The notes beneath the pieces were generated by a model. That model saw only the letters and a program-made list of their open reading frames with translations. It was not told the origin of the DNA and ran no database searches. A stretch of DNA of 64,000 nucleotides from positions 310,001 through 374,000 of the forward strand of contig NZ_JAHGVE010000001.1 of the NCBI RefSeq assembly GCF_018835585.1, read 5' to 3'. Every line of letters begins with the position of its first letter. The first letter of the stretch is position 1. The translations under genes were made by a program, and so were the position numbers. The DNA comes from Pelorhabdus rhamnosifermentans. GTDB taxonomy: Bacteria > Bacillota > Negativicutes > UMGS1260. Positions 1 through 9,087 of this stretch are shown here, in pieces.

Positions 1-1
1 T

Positions 2-766
2 TCTACAGAAATCGAACGAATGTCAACAGAGCTTCAGCAAGCGGCGGGAAATGCCAATCATGTCGCATCCATGTCAAATAAAACGGCTGATGCCGCTCAA
101 GATGGCAGTAAGGCAGTGAAAATGGCCATGACTCAGATGGGGAGTATTGACAAGACTGTGACCAATTCGGCACAAGTGGTTATGAAGCTTGGTGAACGTT
201 CGAAAGAGATCGGTAAAATTGTTGATACCATATCGAACATCGCGAGTCAAACGAATCTTTTGGCGCTCAATGCAGCGATTGAAGCAGCAAGGGCTGGAGA
301 ACAGGGGCGTGGGTTCTCTGTTGTCGCCGAGGAAGTGCGCAAACTTGCGGAACAGTCGGAGGAAGCGGCAAAGAAAATTGCTGATTTAATTGGCGAAATT
401 CAAGTGGATACGGATAAGGCTGTTGTTGCTATGGAGGAAGGAACAAAGGAAGTCAAAATAGGCTCGGATGTAGTGAACAATGCTGACTTAGCCTTTAATC
501 AGATTGCTAAATTAATTGAGGAAATGTCGGATCAAGTAAAAAAAATATCGGCTAATATGCAAAATGTGGCCGGTGGCAGCCAAAAAATTGTCACGTCAAT
601 TCGACAGCTTAATGATATAACCAAGGAAACAGCAGCACAAACGCAGACTGTTTCAGCGGCTACGGAAGAACAATCGGCATCAATGGAAGAGATTGCTGGC
701 TCAAGCAATGCCTTGGCCAAGATGGCTGAAAAACTTCAAAGTGCCGTACGGCAATTTCAATTGTGA
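2..766 (+). CDS. Methyl-accepting chemotaxis protein, C-terminal signalling domain (5' partial)
   Basis: Only the cytoplasmic signalling part of a chemoreceptor is in the window; the reading frame is open back to base 2, so the sensor, membrane and HAMP parts lie upstream. A long heptad coiled coil contains the highly conserved hairpin tip ([20 protein letters not shown], then [18 protein letters not shown]), which binds CheA and CheW. The last residues are [14 protein letters not shown], a common receptor ending. What it senses cannot be told from this part. A strong terminator follows. Confidence 0.95.
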   Translation, partial: STEIERMSTELQQAAGNANHVASMSNKTADAAQDGSKAVKMAMTQMGSIDKTVTNSAQVVMKLGERSKEIGKIVDTISNIASQTNLLALNAAIEAARAGEQGRGFSVVAEEVRKLAEQSEEAAKKIADLIGEIQVDTDKAVVAMEEGTKEVKIGSDVVNNADLAFNQIAKLIEEMSDQVKKISANMQNVAGGSQKIVTSIRQLNDITKETAAQTQTVSAATEEQSASMEEIAGSSNALAKMAEKLQSAVRQFQL

Positions 767-817
767 TACATAACCTTTTCTAACTGAGGCATACTTGATG
801 TAGTAAATCTTAGGCAT

Positions 818-860
818 AAAGAAACGATAGTGATGAACCCATCACTATCGTTTCTTTATT
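818..860 (+). terminator. Rho-independent terminator after the chemoreceptor gene
   Basis: A 17-bp perfect stem (AAAGAAACGATAGTGAT, 818-834, against its complement at 841-857) closes a six-base loop. The stem's own 3' arm is T-rich and is followed by TATTATT. Confidence 0.85.
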
Positions 861-871
861 ATTGCATTTTC

Positions 872-900
872 TTTGATTTTTTAGCGAAACGTAGTAAAAT
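872..900 (+). promoter_or_regulatory. Sigma-A-type promoter of lemA
   Basis: TTTGAT (872-877), a 17-base spacer, and TAAAAT (895-900) lie 65 bases before the lemA start and after the preceding terminator. Confidence 0.55.
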
Positions 901-964
901 AGAGTGTACCTGGATCCTTCAGGTAATTTATGAAAAATGCAAGTTTGAGGAGGATTTTTGATCG

Positions 965-1522
965 ATGCAAAACAAATCAGTATGGATTATACTGGGTGTC
1001 ATTGTCTTGTTGCTTTTAGGGATAATGACCAGTTACAACGGATTGGTGAATCTGAATGAAAACGTGAATGGCAAGTGGAGTCAAATTGATAATCAGTTGC
1101 AACGTCGCAGTGATCTGATCCCCAATTTAGTCAATACGGTCAAAGGTTATGCGGGACATGAACAGGCAGCTATTCAGGCTGTTGCTGATGCCCGGGCCAA
1201 ATTAGGCGGCGCTCAGGGACCGGCTGCAAAGGCACAGGCCGATGGTGAAATGTCGAGCGCTTTGAGTCGATTACTCGTTGTTGCCGAAAATTATCCGAAT
1301 TTAAAAGCAGATAAAAACTTTCGGCAGTTAATGGATGAATTGAGTGGTACAGAAAATCGTATTGCTGTGGCAAGAAAAGATTATAATGATTCTGTGCAAA
1401 TTTATAATACAAAAATTCATACCTTGCCAAACAGTCTGTTTTCCGGCATGATGGGTTTTTCACAGAAAGAATATTTTAAAGCCGATGAAGATGCTAAAGC
1501 TGTACCGAAAGTTCAATTTTAA
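965..1522 (+). CDS. lemA: LemA family protein
   Basis: This is a 185-residue protein with one N-terminal membrane segment (about residues 5-24) and a mostly helical remainder. It carries the LemA signature around residues 40-62 ([22 protein letters not shown]) and the conserved [13 protein letters not shown] stretch. The start follows a strong GAGGAGG site 8-10 bases upstream. Its molecular role is not settled. It is followed after 14 bases by a TPM-domain membrane protein, a pairing seen in many bacteria, which suggests a shared envelope function. Confidence 0.92.
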   Translation: MQNKSVWIILGVIVLLLLGIMTSYNGLVNLNENVNGKWSQIDNQLQRRSDLIPNLVNTVKGYAGHEQAAIQAVADARAKLGGAQGPAAKAQADGEMSSALSRLLVVAENYPNLKADKNFRQLMDELSGTENRIAVARKDYNDSVQIYNTKIHTLPNSLFSGMMGFSQKEYFKADEDAKAVPKVQF

Positions 1523-1536
1523 GTGAGGCGATAGTC

Positions 1537-2298
1537 TTGAAAAAATGGCTAATCTGCCTAGTATTTCTGCTAAGTCTCGTTGGCACGGCTGTGGGGTTTG
1601 CGGCGCAGATTCCTTCGGCTCCGACATCAAGTATTTATGTACAGGACTACGCTGGTGTCCTCAGTAATGACAGTAAGGCTAAAATTAATGATATGGGTGC
1701 CAAACTAGCGGCCCAGACGAAAGCGCAAGTCGTTGTTGTTACAGTAAAGTCCCTGAATGGACAATCTATTGATGAATTCGGTCTGGAAATTTTACGGCAG
1801 TGGGGAATTGGTGATAAGACGCTGAATAATGGTGTGCTTATGCTTGTTGCTGTAAATGACAGACAGTCGCGGATTGAAGTTGGTTATGGTTTAGAAGGGC
1901 CACTTCCTGATGGTAAAACGGGTCGAATTCAAGATGAATCGATGATCCCCTATTTTAAAAATGGCCAATATGAGCAGGGAATTTTAAATGGTTATGTAGC
2001 TTTGCTGGGGGAAGTAGCCAAGGAATACAATGTTCCAGTTCCTCACGCTGAAGTCAAGGCAGCGCGCAGTCAGACGCAAAATGCAGACTCTGTCACAGCT
2101 TTGCCTTGGTGGGTAAAGATTCTTCTCTTTGGGGGTCTCATTCTCTTAGTTGTATCTGATTGGATGTTTTTTGGCGGGTTTCTTACGGGACTGATTTTAT
2201 CGTTGCTTTTTCGGCGCGGAGGCGGCGGGGGTGGCGGTAATGGTGGTGGTTTTGGCGGCGGCAGCGGCGGTGGCGGTGGCTCAAATCGAAACTGGTAA
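1537..2298 (+). CDS. TPM-domain (YgcG-type) membrane protein with glycine-rich tail
   Basis: The TTG start at 1537 is preceded by a GTGAGGCG ribosome site. The 253-residue product has a signal peptide (residues 1-23, ending GFAA), a TPM domain (about 30-170, with VQDYAGVLS and the IGDKTLNNGVLMLVAVNDRQSRIEVGYG region), then one or two hydrophobic segments (about 190-225) and a Gly-rich C-terminus ending SNRNW. Domain order and tail are typical of YgcG-like proteins next to lemA. Proposed roles of TPM proteins elsewhere (a phosphatase-like fold, photosystem repair in plants) do not transfer directly; the bacterial role is unknown. Confidence 0.9.
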   Translation: MKKWLICLVFLLSLVGTAVGFAAQIPSAPTSSIYVQDYAGVLSNDSKAKINDMGAKLAAQTKAQVVVVTVKSLNGQSIDEFGLEILRQWGIGDKTLNNGVLMLVAVNDRQSRIEVGYGLEGPLPDGKTGRIQDESMIPYFKNGQYEQGILNGYVALLGEVAKEYNVPVPHAEVKAARSQTQNADSVTALPWWVKILLFGGLILLVVSDWMFFGGFLTGLILSLLFRRGGGGGGGNGGGFGGGSGGGGGSNRNW

Positions 2299-2369
2299 TT
2301 AGATGAAAGCTATGATAAACTAATAATGGTTTTCGCGCTATAAATACAAAAAAAAGGAGTGTTGAATGA

Positions 2370-2531
2370 ATGGCAAAGTATGTATGTACCGTTTGTGGTT
2401 ATGAATATGATGAAGCAGCTGGCGATCCTGATAACGGAATTGCTCCAGGAACAACTTTTGACAACCTGCCTGAGGATTGGGTTTGTCCACTCTGTGGTGT
2501 TGGCAAAGACCAGTTTGAGAAACAAGACTAA
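2370..2531 (+). CDS. rub: Rubredoxin
   Basis: This 53-residue gene starts at ATG 2370 behind AAAGGAG. It has the two iron-binding knuckles, CTVCGY near residue 6 and CPLCGV near residue 39, and the aromatic core residues (Y, W) of a classical rubredoxin. The protein carries one Fe coordinated by four cysteines and moves single electrons in the cytoplasm, in anaerobes often to oxygen- or superoxide-reducing enzymes. It stands alone between two unrelated genes, so its partner is not evident here. Confidence 0.97.
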   Translation: MAKYVCTVCGYEYDEAAGDPDNGIAPGTTFDNLPEDWVCPLCGVGKDQFEKQD

Positions 2532-2558
2532 CTTTAATAAATAACACCGTTTATTAAG

Positions 2559-2597
2559 CAACGAGCCTTGCAGTGGAATGCTGTGAGGCTTGTTTTA
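2559..2597 (+). terminator. Possible terminator after rubredoxin
   Basis: An imperfect stem (ACGAGCCTTGCAG against CTGTGAGGCTTGT, three mismatches) is followed by TTTTATAA. Confidence 0.5.
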
Positions 2598-2625
2598 TAA
2601 AGAACGTGATATGAGGAGGATTAGC

Positions 2626-3447
2626 ATGAAAAAAAACATTCGCCTAATTGCAATTGATTTAGATGATACATTGCTTGATAATAATATTCAAGTTTCACCA
2701 CGGGCCATTGCCGCCATTCGGGCTGCTGTAAAGCGTGGCATCACAGTCACCCTTGCTACAGGACGCATGTTTGCTTCTGCTGTTATTTTTGCAAAACAAA
2801 TTGGCTTGGATGTTCCACTTATTACCTATAATGGCGGTCTTATCCGATCTTCTTTGACTGGTGAAACTTTTCTTCATCGACCTGTACCTGCAGATGTAGC
2901 CGGGGAAATTTTAAGACTTTTTTATCATCACCGTTGGTACATCCAGTCTTATGTAGAAGATAAGCTTTATGTGGATGAGCTTGACGATTATGCTTTGACA
3001 TATGCTCGTATGTCGAAGATAACGCCTGTAGCCATCGGTAAAAAAATGTATACGATGAAAGCGGCACCGACAAAATTACTCGGTATGACAGAGGAGAAAA
3101 ATGTGAAGCCCCTTATTCATCAACTGATGCAGCTTTTTCCTGGCCAGCTTTATGCTACAAGCTCCAAACCGGGTTATGTGGAGATGATGCATCCGTCTGT
3201 GAATAAAGGGCAGGCTTTGGCGCTTTTGGCTAATAAACTAGGCATTTTGCAAGCAGAAGTGATGGCTGTTGGTGATTCCCTAAATGATGTCGATATGCTG
3301 GAATTTGCCGGTTTTGGCGTAGCCATGGGGAATGCGGTACCTGAGGTAAAAGCCGTGGCTCAGGCTGTGACACTCCGTAATAATGAGGATGGTGTGGCTG
3401 AGGCAATTGAGAAATATGTATTAGGTGGCAATTCTTTGCATTTTTAA
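2626..3447 (+). CDS. Cof-type HAD-superfamily phosphatase
   Basis: ATG 2626 is chosen because GAGGAGG lies 7-8 bases before it; the frame is open a little further upstream without a good ribosome site. The 273-residue protein has HAD motif I (DLDDTLLD near residue 10, with the nucleophile Asp), motif II (TLATGR), and motif IV (GDSLNDVDML) following the conserved K of motif III (VNKGQAL). A type C2 cap of about 100 residues lies between. Such enzymes dephosphorylate sugar phosphates or nucleotides such as FMN and PLP; the substrate cannot be assigned. Confidence 0.93.
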   Translation: MKKNIRLIAIDLDDTLLDNNIQVSPRAIAAIRAAVKRGITVTLATGRMFASAVIFAKQIGLDVPLITYNGGLIRSSLTGETFLHRPVPADVAGEILRLFYHHRWYIQSYVEDKLYVDELDDYALTYARMSKITPVAIGKKMYTMKAAPTKLLGMTEEKNVKPLIHQLMQLFPGQLYATSSKPGYVEMMHPSVNKGQALALLANKLGILQAEVMAVGDSLNDVDMLEFAGFGVAMGNAVPEVKAVAQAVTLRNNEDGVAEAIEKYVLGGNSLHF

Positions 3448-3496
3448 CTTTCCTGCCCTATAATTGTAATGAAAACAGCTAAGGAAGGTGATCTTT

Positions 3497-4234
3497 GTGA
3501 AGTTTATTGCCGACTTACATGTTCATACCGTAGCTAGCGGGCATGCCTATAGTACGGTGCTGGAAATTGCGCAAGCAACTGCTGCAAAAAACGAGCTTAA
3601 AATGATTGCGTTAACGGATCATGGCACAAAGATGCCAGGGGGACCTCATTCCTATCATTTTGCTAATTTGGTGGCGATTCCTGAGCGCGTGAGTGGTATT
3701 CGCATTCTTAAAGGTATTGAGGCTAATCTGATCGATTTGAAAGGAACTCTTGATTTAGAGAAACAGTATTTGGAAAGACTGGATGTCGTTGCAGCAGGTC
3801 TCCATGCTTTTTGCTGTCCTGTTGGATCGTCGAAGGACAATACGACGATGATTGTCAATGCCATCAAGAGTGGTTCGGTCGATATTATTGTTCATCCAGG
3901 AAATCCGGAATTTTTAATTGATGAGGCAGCTGTGGTAGAAGCAGCAACAAAATTTGATGTCGCCCTTGAAATTAATAATTGCTCCCTCACTGCAGCTCGG
4001 CTGGGGAGTGAGGCCCATTGCCATCATATTATTCAATTGGCCAAGGTTGCCAAAACAAAATTGATTGTCGGTTCTGATAGTCATTTTGCCGAGACGGTCG
4101 GGGATTTTGGAGCGGCGGCGGAAATTTTATCCGACCATGGTATCCCGGAAGAACAGGTGCTGAATACGTCGATTGAACGGTTATTGTCTCATTTGAACAG
4201 GCGAAAGAATCGTAATCATCTTGTTACTTTTTAA
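3497..4234 (+). CDS. PHP-domain phosphoesterase (YcdX-like)
   Basis: The GTG at 3497 is preferred because AAGGAAGG lies eight bases upstream; another GTG at 3488 falls inside that site. The 245-residue protein has PHP metal-binding motifs: DLHVHTVAS at the N-terminus, ALTDHG, GIEANL, HPGNPEF and GSDSHFAE. The arrangement fits the YcdX phosphatase branch rather than histidinol phosphatase or a polymerase PHP domain. It probably hydrolyses a phosphomonoester with three bound metals. It lies 20 bases before rapZ, likely in the same transcript. Confidence 0.9.
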   Translation: MKFIADLHVHTVASGHAYSTVLEIAQATAAKNELKMIALTDHGTKMPGGPHSYHFANLVAIPERVSGIRILKGIEANLIDLKGTLDLEKQYLERLDVVAAGLHAFCCPVGSSKDNTTMIVNAIKSGSVDIIVHPGNPEFLIDEAAVVEAATKFDVALEINNCSLTAARLGSEAHCHHIIQLAKVAKTKLIVGSDSHFAETVGDFGAAAEILSDHGIPEEQVLNTSIERLLSHLNRRKNRNHLVTF

Positions 4235-4254
4235 TTTTTAAAGGTGGTGACTGC

Positions 4255-5133
4255 ATGGAAAACATTCGTTTAGTCATTATTACTGGCATGTCTGGTGCTG
4301 GTAAAACGCAAGTAAGCCGGACGCTTGAGGATTTAGGTTATTTCTGTGTTGACAATTTGCCGCCCATGTTGATTGCAAAATTCTTTGAATTATGTATGCA
4401 ACCAGGAAACACAGTCCATAAAGTTGCTTTAGTTGTTGATACGCGGGGTGGTGAGTTTTTTGGCTCACTTGTGGAAACATTAGAAGAGATGGAACTGCAT
4501 GGTCATCTGTATGAGGTCCTTTATTTAGAAGCCTCTGATGAGACTCTTATTAGACGTTATAAAGAGTCTCGCCGCAGACATCCGCTCGCTCAAAATGGTC
4601 GTGTAAGCGAGGGAATATTACAAGAACGTAAGATGCTTGAGAAGATTCGTGGTCGTGCCACTCATATTCTTGATACATCGGACTTTACAACCAATCAGCT
4701 TCGGGATAAGGTAACAGCTCTTTTTGCGGGGGATCAGGAATATGAGCGGATGAATATTGCTGTTGTGTCTTTTGGTTTTAAATATGGCATACCTATTGAT
4801 GCCGACATGGTCTTTGATGTACGCTTTTTACCGAATCCCTTTTATGTGGAATCATTGCGTAAGCACAGTGGTCAAGAGCCTGATGTAGGTGAATACATTT
4901 GGAAATGGCCGATTACGCAGCAGTTTATGGAAAAACTTGGCGGACTGATTGATTTTCTTGTTCCAAACTATATTAAAGAGGGAAAAAGTCAGTTGATTAT
5001 TGCTATTGGCTGCACAGGTGGAATGCATCGTTCCGTCTTTGTAGCTCAGCGTATTTATGAAGCACTTCGTAAGAAGGGGTATAAGGTTAATATAGAACAT
5101 AGAGACATGAAGCATAATGTAATTGAGGTGTAG
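4255..5133 (+). CDS. rapZ: RNase adapter / nucleotide-binding protein RapZ (YvcJ)
   Basis: The 292-residue protein has a Walker A motif GMSGAGKT at residues 11-18, the conserved DNLPP segment soon after, and the C-terminal GCTGGMHRSV motif at 252-261. In E. coli RapZ binds GlcN6P and steers small-RNA decay controlling glmS; the Firmicute homologue YvcJ binds and hydrolyses nucleotides and affects competence and envelope metabolism. The order rapZ-yvcK-whiA is a conserved Gram-positive cluster, and yvcK follows after three bases. Confidence 0.97.
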   Translation: MENIRLVIITGMSGAGKTQVSRTLEDLGYFCVDNLPPMLIAKFFELCMQPGNTVHKVALVVDTRGGEFFGSLVETLEEMELHGHLYEVLYLEASDETLIRRYKESRRRHPLAQNGRVSEGILQERKMLEKIRGRATHILDTSDFTTNQLRDKVTALFAGDQEYERMNIAVVSFGFKYGIPIDADMVFDVRFLPNPFYVESLRKHSGQEPDVGEYIWKWPITQQFMEKLGGLIDFLVPNYIKEGKSQLIIAIGCTGGMHRSVFVAQRIYEALRKKGYKVNIEHRDMKHNVIEV

Positions 5134-5136
5134 TCG

Positions 5137-6495
5137 ATGCATTATTTGAAATGGCTGTATCCAGGCATGAAATTTAAACGATGGCTGCTATTGTTTTCCA
5201 TAGGTGTTATTGCAGCTAGTCTTGGTTTGGCCATTGTGTTTAATTATAAATATATTGGGGTTGTGGAAGAAACCATTTTTCGCTTGGTCTATTTGACAAC
5301 AGGGAAATATGAATATACAGCAACGTTTATTGCGGGTATGAGTGTTGTCATGCTGGGATTTTTAGTTATGGCCTTTGCAACACGGCAGATTATTCGTTCG
5401 GTTGTTGCTGTCTTGTTTCCTGAAGGGTCGGAAAAGCTTGTTGAATTAATTTTTGAAAAGCGGAAATTAAATCGGGGTCCCTGCGTAACAGTAATCGGTG
5501 GTGGTACGGGACTGTCTGTATTGCTAAGGGGTATTAAAAGTGTGACAAGCAATATTACGGCCATTGTCACTGTCGCCGATGATGGTGGATCTTCAGGCCG
5601 GATTCGTCAAGATCTGGGGATGATTCCGCCAGGGGATTTGCGCAGCTGCATGGTCGCACTCGCCGATACGGAGCCTTTGATGGAAAAACTGTTTCAGCAT
5701 CGGTTTGGGGGCATTGGTAATTTGGCGGGACATAGTTTTGGCAACTTGTATATTGCCGCTATGACCGAAATTTTGGGTGATGTTGAACTGGCATTGAAAG
5801 AATCCAGCAAAGTCCTTGCTGTTCGAGGTCAAGTACTGCCGTCTTCTATTGAAACAATTCGACTTGTTGCTACCATGGAAGATGGCACTGTTGTGGAAGG
5901 GGAATCTCAGATTCCTTTAGCACAAAAGAAGATTGCCAAGGTAGCTATTGAGCCGAAAGACGTGCGTCCTGTTGCGGCGGCATTAGACGCCATTACGGAT
6001 GCAGACGCAGTGATTTTAGGACCAGGCAGTTTGTATACAAGTATTTTGCCAAATCTTTTAATTCCAGGTATGGCTGATGCGCTGCGTAATAGCGAGGCTG
6101 TGATTATTTACGTTTGTAATGTTATGACGCAGCCTGGCGAAACAGATGACTTTACGGCTTATGATCATGTAAAGGCCGTTTTGGATCATGTAGGCCCCTG
6201 TATTGATTATGTTGTAGTAAATAGTCAAAAAGTAGCGGAAGAACTGCAAAGTGTCTATGGACAGCAAGGAGCTTCACCTGTTGCAGTTGATATTGCGGCC
6301 ATTGAGTCGCTAGGTGTGAAGGTCGTTCCTGCTAATATTATTAGTGAAACGAATTTTGTTCGTCATGATCCTGTTAAGTTATCACGGACTATTATGTCCA
6401 TGGTTTATAAGCTCAAAGCGAATTCAGAGCGTATGAAGCTTCTTGATTATTACTTGATTGGCGAACATCTGAAAGAATTAAAGGATGAAAAATAG
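5137..6495 (+). CDS. yvcK: YvcK/GlmR-family gluconeogenesis factor with N-terminal membrane anchor
   Basis: The 452-residue protein has two predicted membrane segments (about residues 16-38 and 62-85) followed by a CofD-like Rossmann domain beginning GPCVTVIGGGTGLSVLLRGIK near residue 112. Conserved VADDGGSSG and GNLAGHSFGNL loops are present. In B. subtilis the soluble homologue binds UDP-GlcNAc and directs carbon to cell-wall precursors. The anchored form with an extra ~100 N-terminal residues is longer than the Bacillus protein and puts this control at the membrane. GAGGTG lies six bases before the ATG. Confidence 0.95.
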   Translation: MHYLKWLYPGMKFKRWLLLFSIGVIAASLGLAIVFNYKYIGVVEETIFRLVYLTTGKYEYTATFIAGMSVVMLGFLVMAFATRQIIRSVVAVLFPEGSEKLVELIFEKRKLNRGPCVTVIGGGTGLSVLLRGIKSVTSNITAIVTVADDGGSSGRIRQDLGMIPPGDLRSCMVALADTEPLMEKLFQHRFGGIGNLAGHSFGNLYIAAMTEILGDVELALKESSKVLAVRGQVLPSSIETIRLVATMEDGTVVEGESQIPLAQKKIAKVAIEPKDVRPVAAALDAITDADAVILGPGSLYTSILPNLLIPGMADALRNSEAVIIYVCNVMTQPGETDDFTAYDHVKAVLDHVGPCIDYVVVNSQKVAEELQSVYGQQGASPVAVDIAAIESLGVKVVPANIISETNFVRHDPVKLSRTIMSMVYKLKANSERMKLLDYYLIGEHLKELKDEK

Positions 6496-6507
6496 TCGGG
6501 TGAGAGT

Positions 6508-7458
6508 ATGTCAGTTCCTATATCCTACGCAAATAGTGTAAAAAATGAGCTGGCTCGCGTTGTTAGCAGCAAAAGTTGCTGCCAAACGGCGGAACTGGCT
6601 TCTTTGATGCGCATGGGTGGCAATATGGTCATTGGTGGCAATCGGAATTTGGGGATCAACTTTACGACGGAAAACGCCGCTGTGGCGCGTAAGGTTCTCG
6701 TTGTTATGAAACAGCGGTTTCAACTGCAAACACAAGTCGTTGTGACGCGCAGTCGCCGACTTAAAAAGAATAATTCTTATCTCGTCAAAGTCATTCCGAC
6801 ATCTGAAGTGACTGAGTTATTAACACAATTGGGTCTTATGCGTGAAGGAGAGATTTATTCGGGTCAGGACAAGGCCTTTTTCCGTAAAGCTTGTTGTCGC
6901 AAAGCTTATTTGCGTGGAGCTTTTTTAGGCGGTGGTTCTGTCAACAGGCCTGAAGGAGATTATCATTTAGAGTTGGTTTCGAGTAGTGAAGAATATGGAA
7001 AAACACTTGTCGGATTGATGAAGTATTTCAATTTTCCCGCGCGTATGACAGACAGGAAAGCGGATTATATTGTTTATCTGAAAGATGGTGACGCTATTGA
7101 GGCTTTTCTGCGTCTTATTGGTGCGAGCGAATCAGTGAAACTATTTAAAAATGTGCGACGTGTCAAAGAAATGCGCAACAGAGTGAATCGTTTGGTCAAT
7201 TGTGAAACAGCCAATTTGCAAAAAACCGTGGATGCTTCTTTTCGTCAAGTGGAAAATATCAAATTGATTGCCAAAGCCCAAGGGCTGGCGAGTCTTCCAG
7301 GTACTTTACGTGAGGCCGCAGAAGTTAGACTTAACTATCCTGAAGCAACGCTGCAGGAACTTGTAGAGAAGTTAGGCGGTACGGTAGGTAAGTCAGGTAT
7401 GAATCATCGCCTGCGCAAATTGGAACAAATCGCGCAGGCTTTGACAGGGGGAAAATAA
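6508..7458 (+). CDS. whiA: DNA-binding protein WhiA
   Basis: The 316-residue protein has an N-terminal LAGLIDADG-like homing-endonuclease fold without catalytic function (AYLRGAFLGGGSVNRPEGDYHLEL near residues 134-157) and a C-terminal helix-turn-helix (LREAAEVRLNYPEATLQELVEKLG). This matches WhiA, a sporulation regulator in actinobacteria and a cell-division or chromosome-segregation factor in Bacillus. It is the third gene of the rapZ-yvcK-whiA cluster. The following gene starts at the base after its stop codon. Confidence 0.97.
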   Translation: MSVPISYANSVKNELARVVSSKSCCQTAELASLMRMGGNMVIGGNRNLGINFTTENAAVARKVLVVMKQRFQLQTQVVVTRSRRLKKNNSYLVKVIPTSEVTELLTQLGLMREGEIYSGQDKAFFRKACCRKAYLRGAFLGGGSVNRPEGDYHLELVSSSEEYGKTLVGLMKYFNFPARMTDRKADYIVYLKDGDAIEAFLRLIGASESVKLFKNVRRVKEMRNRVNRLVNCETANLQKTVDASFRQVENIKLIAKAQGLASLPGTLREAAEVRLNYPEATLQELVEKLGGTVGKSGMNHRLRKLEQIAQALTGGK

Positions 7459-8223
7459 ATGTTTAATAAGCGAACAGGCTGGATCGTCCTGTTACTTTGT
7501 TGTATCGCATTACTGATCTTCTTATGGGGTCGGACCAAAATGCAAGGTGTGCCTATTTTGGCATATCATGAAGTTGTTGCTGATGGCGAAATGTATAGCA
7601 TTGATCCGAAGCAGTTTGAAGCGCAACTGAACTATTTAAAACAAGAAGGCTATCATAGCGTATCCCTTCATGATGTTTTCGAAGCGAGGGAAGGGCGCGG
7701 TACTTTGCCTGACAAGCCCATTGTGTTGACGTTTGATGACGGCTATGAAGATAATTATACTCAGGCACTGCCTCTTATGGAAAAGTATGGTTTTTCCGGT
7801 ACGGTGTTTATTATTTCCAGCAAGCCAGGTGAGGAAGAGTATCTATCATGGGATGAAATTCGAACCATGCAAGACCGTCATACCGAGATAGGCTCTCATA
7901 CAGTCAGTCATCTTGCTTTGGATGAAGTGCCTCGCGCGGAAAAACAACAGGAAATTGTTGATTCAAAACGAGTCATTGAAGAAAAAATTGGTCGGCCTGT
8001 TGAATTTTTGGCCTATCCTTTCGGGGCTTACGATAAGGACTGTTTTGAGTTTTTAAGAAATGCGGGTTATCGTGGCGCGTGCGCGGGTGTACCTGGTTAT
8101 AATCTGCCGGATGATAAAAATCCCTATCGCCTAAAACGCGTGAATATTCCTCGTCCACATTTTGGTCTCATGGAATTTAAATTGCGTATCTTAAAGTCCT
8201 TGCTATTTAGCCCATTTACCTAA
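7459..8223 (+). CDS. Polysaccharide deacetylase family protein
   Basis: The 254-residue protein has an N-terminal membrane anchor or signal (residues 6-25) and a NodB domain: PILAYHEV, LTFDDGYEDNY (catalytic Asp and metal-binding Asp), EIGSHTVSHLAL (metal-binding His pair) and FLAYPFGAYD. Such enzymes remove acetyl or formyl groups from GlcNAc-type polymers outside the cytoplasmic membrane. It is directly adjacent to whiA and shares its transcript. The natural polymer (peptidoglycan or an exopolysaccharide) is not clear. Confidence 0.93.
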   Translation: MFNKRTGWIVLLLCCIALLIFLWGRTKMQGVPILAYHEVVADGEMYSIDPKQFEAQLNYLKQEGYHSVSLHDVFEAREGRGTLPDKPIVLTFDDGYEDNYTQALPLMEKYGFSGTVFIISSKPGEEEYLSWDEIRTMQDRHTEIGSHTVSHLALDEVPRAEKQQEIVDSKRVIEEKIGRPVEFLAYPFGAYDKDCFEFLRNAGYRGACAGVPGYNLPDDKNPYRLKRVNIPRPHFGLMEFKLRILKSLLFSPFT

Positions 8224-8431
8224 GAATCGGATGCAGCGTCTGTTTACGATCGGCAATTTTAGTGTTTTAGCAATTTCTCATTGTCTTGGTTTTTAGGAAG
8301 TAATGTTATTCATAGTAGTTGTACTTGCTGAGTAAAGAGGAGGCTAGCTTCTAGCTGAAAAAATTGTTGAAAGGAGGTGTGATTTTAAGTTTGGTGTCTT
8401 AGAGCATTGTAAAAAAAATAGGGGTGATTTT

Positions 8432-8908
8432 ATGATTTTTGGGTCTATTGAGAATTTTGATAAAGAAAAGTCAGTTTATGCTTCTGCAATTACTATGGGA
8501 CTGGATTATCTTAGCAAGACAGATTTTATTGCGATGCCTATTGGAAGATATGATTTAAGTGAGGGTATATTTGCACTTGTTCAGGAATATCAAACAGAAT
8601 CCAAAGCCAAGCGTCGGCCAGAATCGCATGTGGACTATCTGGATGTTCAGTATATTGTTCAGGGTGAGGAAATTATTAGTTATGCCTACCTTACTGAGGA
8701 TTGCCGGGTGGAGGAAAATCAGTTGCCTAAAAATGATATGATTTTTTATAGTAAAAAAATAGCTGATGAAGTTGACCTAAATCTGTCAGCAGGAATGTTT
8801 GCTGTATTATTCCCTTGGGATGTTCATCGCCCTTGTGTTACGAAGAAAGTTGATTCGAAAGTAAAGAAAGTGGTATTAAAAATTCCTGTGAGCGCTGTCC
8901 TAAGATAA
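8432..8908 (+). CDS. YhcH/YjgK/YiaL family protein (DUF386)
   Basis: The 158-residue cupin-like protein shows the family pattern: E at the start of strand VDYLDVQYIVQGEE, and MFAVLFPWDVHRPCV, where His and acidic residues form a metal site. Relatives (YhcH, YiaL, EbgC) accompany sialic acid, 2,3-diketogulonate or beta-galactoside genes and probably act on sugar acids or anomers. No sugar gene is adjacent, although a large uronate island lies 15 kb downstream. The start has a weak AGGGGTG site. The 208 bases before it hold a G-rich AAAGGAGGTG with no convincing ORF. Confidence 0.85.
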   Translation: MIFGSIENFDKEKSVYASAITMGLDYLSKTDFIAMPIGRYDLSEGIFALVQEYQTESKAKRRPESHVDYLDVQYIVQGEEIISYAYLTEDCRVEENQLPKNDMIFYSKKIADEVDLNLSAGMFAVLFPWDVHRPCVTKKVDSKVKKVVLKIPVSAVLR

Positions 8909-8933
8909 ATAAAACGAATCATAGTTCTTATAT

Positions 8934-8984
8934 GAGAAAAAGACTTATAAAACAGTGAAACACGTGTTTTATAAGTCTTTTTCT
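8934..8984 (+). terminator. Strong rho-independent terminator
   Basis: A stem of about 20 bp (AGAAAAAGACTTATAAAACA and its complement) around a short GTGAAACAC loop, with a T-rich 3' arm. It could work in both directions. Confidence 0.85.
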
Positions 8985-9037
8985 ATGAGTGCTTTATTTG
9001 CGTGCTATTTGTAAAAATCATCCTTATGGGTCAGGCG

Positions 9038-9066
9038 TTTACACTCATACGGCCCTTTGTTATAAT
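9038..9066 (+). promoter_or_regulatory. Sigma-A-type promoter of the secreted-protein gene
   Basis: TTTACA (9038-9043), 17 bases, TATAAT (9061-9066), 21 bases before the chosen start codon. This supports the downstream start. Confidence 0.75.
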
Positions 9067-9087
9067 AAGTGGATGAGGGGGAGAAAC

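Noticed and set aside
8340-8431. A short gene behind AAAGGAGGTG before the YhcH-type gene
   Set aside because: The frame after the site closes within seven codons.
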